A DNA stretch of 5,758 bases from CAISDA01 sp050258555 (GTDB lineage Bacteria; Bacteroidota; Ignavibacteria; UBA10030; UBA8401). The notes beneath the pieces are model-generated. The model had not been told where the DNA came from. It saw only the letters and a program-made list of their open reading frames with translations, and ran no database searches. The position numbers and the translations under genes were made by a program. Of this stretch, positions 5,346-5,758 are shown in pieces. Location of the stretch: positions 1 to 5,758 of the forward strand of contig JBLMZA010000073.1 in assembly GCA_050258555.1 (NCBI GenBank), in the 5' to 3' direction. Each line of letters opens with the position of its first letter. The first letter of the stretch is position 1.

Positions 5346-5351
5346 GAGAGG
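5346..5351 (+). promoter_or_regulatory. Ribosome binding site of the partial lipoprotein gene
   Basis: GAGAGG lies seven bases before the ATG at 5359 and supports that start in a frame that stays open to the window end. Confidence 0.6.
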
Positions 5352-5358
5352 TGCGGCA

Positions 5359-5758
5359 ATGAAGACTCTGCTTGTAATGTTGATGACCGCGTGTATGACG
5401 GGATGCTCGCATGCGATCGATGCGCCCGACAGCCTGGGTCCGGGACCGGGGTATATCGAGGCGGCCTCGCCGGCGCTGTCGCAGACGATCGTGAAAAAAG
5501 GCGGCTCGAGCGTTTCATTTTCCGTGCGGGCGAGCTGGGGCTCGAGCTGCGGAAGCTTTTCACGCGCCCTCGTATCTCTCGATGGTAATGTCTATACGAT
5601 TAAAATCCTCGGCAAGCAGCCGAAGGAAGCCGTCTGTCTCACCGTCATGTCCAGCTTCACTGCGCCCGTGACGATCGAGCTTCCCTCGCCCGGTCTCTAC
5701 CGCTACCGGTTCTGGCAATCGGATTCGACGGCGATCGATACCACATTCGTCACCAAGT
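5359..5758 (+). CDS. Probable lipoprotein of unknown function, 3' end outside the window
   Basis: The frame starting at ATG 5359 is open to the last base, giving 133 residues of an unfinished protein. The N-terminus MKTLLVMLMTACMTGCSHA is a lipoprotein-type signal with two candidate cysteines, C12 (MTAC) and C16 (MTGC). C16, followed by serine, fits best. The mature part is rich in Ser, Thr and Val in alternating patterns (VSFSVRAS, TVMSSF, YRYRFW), suggesting a beta-sandwich. C64 (in GSSCGSF) and C93 (in EAVCLTV) could form a disulfide. I do not recognise a family. G+C returns to the level of the left part of the window, unlike the toxin-antitoxin genes. It is divergent from the toxin and may share its control region. 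Confidence 0.7.
   Translation, partial: MKTLLVMLMTACMTGCSHAIDAPDSLGPGPGYIEAASPALSQTIVKKGGSSVSFSVRASWGSSCGSFSRALVSLDGNVYTIKILGKQPKEAVCLTVMSSFTAPVTIELPSPGLYRYRFWQSDSTAIDTTFVTK

Noticed and set aside
5286..5588. 100-residue plus-strand open frame in the divergent region
   Set aside because: It starts inside the operator, has mixed composition with no signal or domain, and is out of frame with the lipoprotein supported by a ribosome site and lipobox at 5359.

Overview
The window reads as chromosomal DNA of a diderm (outer-membrane) bacterium of moderately high G+C. Pointers are an AsmA-like envelope protein, a Sec-exported serine hydrolase and at least one lipoprotein. I cannot place the organism from sequence alone. 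The rare TIGR03546/TIGR03545 gene pair is known only from bacteria with outer membranes, and the hydrolase signal peptide would fit an FCB-group relative, but that is a weak guess. No rRNA, tRNA, CRISPR array, insertion sequence or origin is visible, and no stretch over 300 bases lacks a gene.

Layout. (1) 69-2494, plus strand: a translationally coupled pair (ATGA overlap) made of a small DUF2062/TIGR03546 inner-membrane protein and a 632-residue membrane-anchored TIGR03545 protein. The second has an AsmA-like N-terminus and a long lysine-rich C-terminal coiled coil. A strong hairpin plus T-run terminator follows. (2) 2552-4600, plus strand: a penicillin-recognising-fold serine hydrolase (class A beta-lactamase-like, SxxK/SDN/KTG), a class I SAM-dependent methyltransferase, and a small exported protein with a cysteine-tryptophan motif. 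The short gaps (29 and 49 bases) allow co-transcription. (3) 4614-5275, minus strand: an A/T-richer HigBA-type toxin-antitoxin operon, toxin first, convergent with block 2. It has a near-consensus sigma70 promoter at 5281-5309 overlapped by an inverted repeat that is a good operator candidate. (4) 5359-5758, plus strand: the start of a probable lipoprotein gene, divergent from the toxin-antitoxin operon and cut by the window end.

How the parts relate. The TIGR pair looks like one functional unit in the cell envelope, possibly bridging inner and outer membrane. The hydrolase and the small exported proteins also act outside the cytoplasm. The toxin-antitoxin module looks like an insertion by horizontal transfer between two small-exported-protein genes: its base composition and its promoter differ from its surroundings. 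The most under-described element is the TIGR03546/TIGR03545 pair. The neatest regulatory detail is the toxin-antitoxin promoter, whose predicted transcription start falls on the first toxin start codon. A 14-base block is repeated exactly at both toxin and antitoxin starts.
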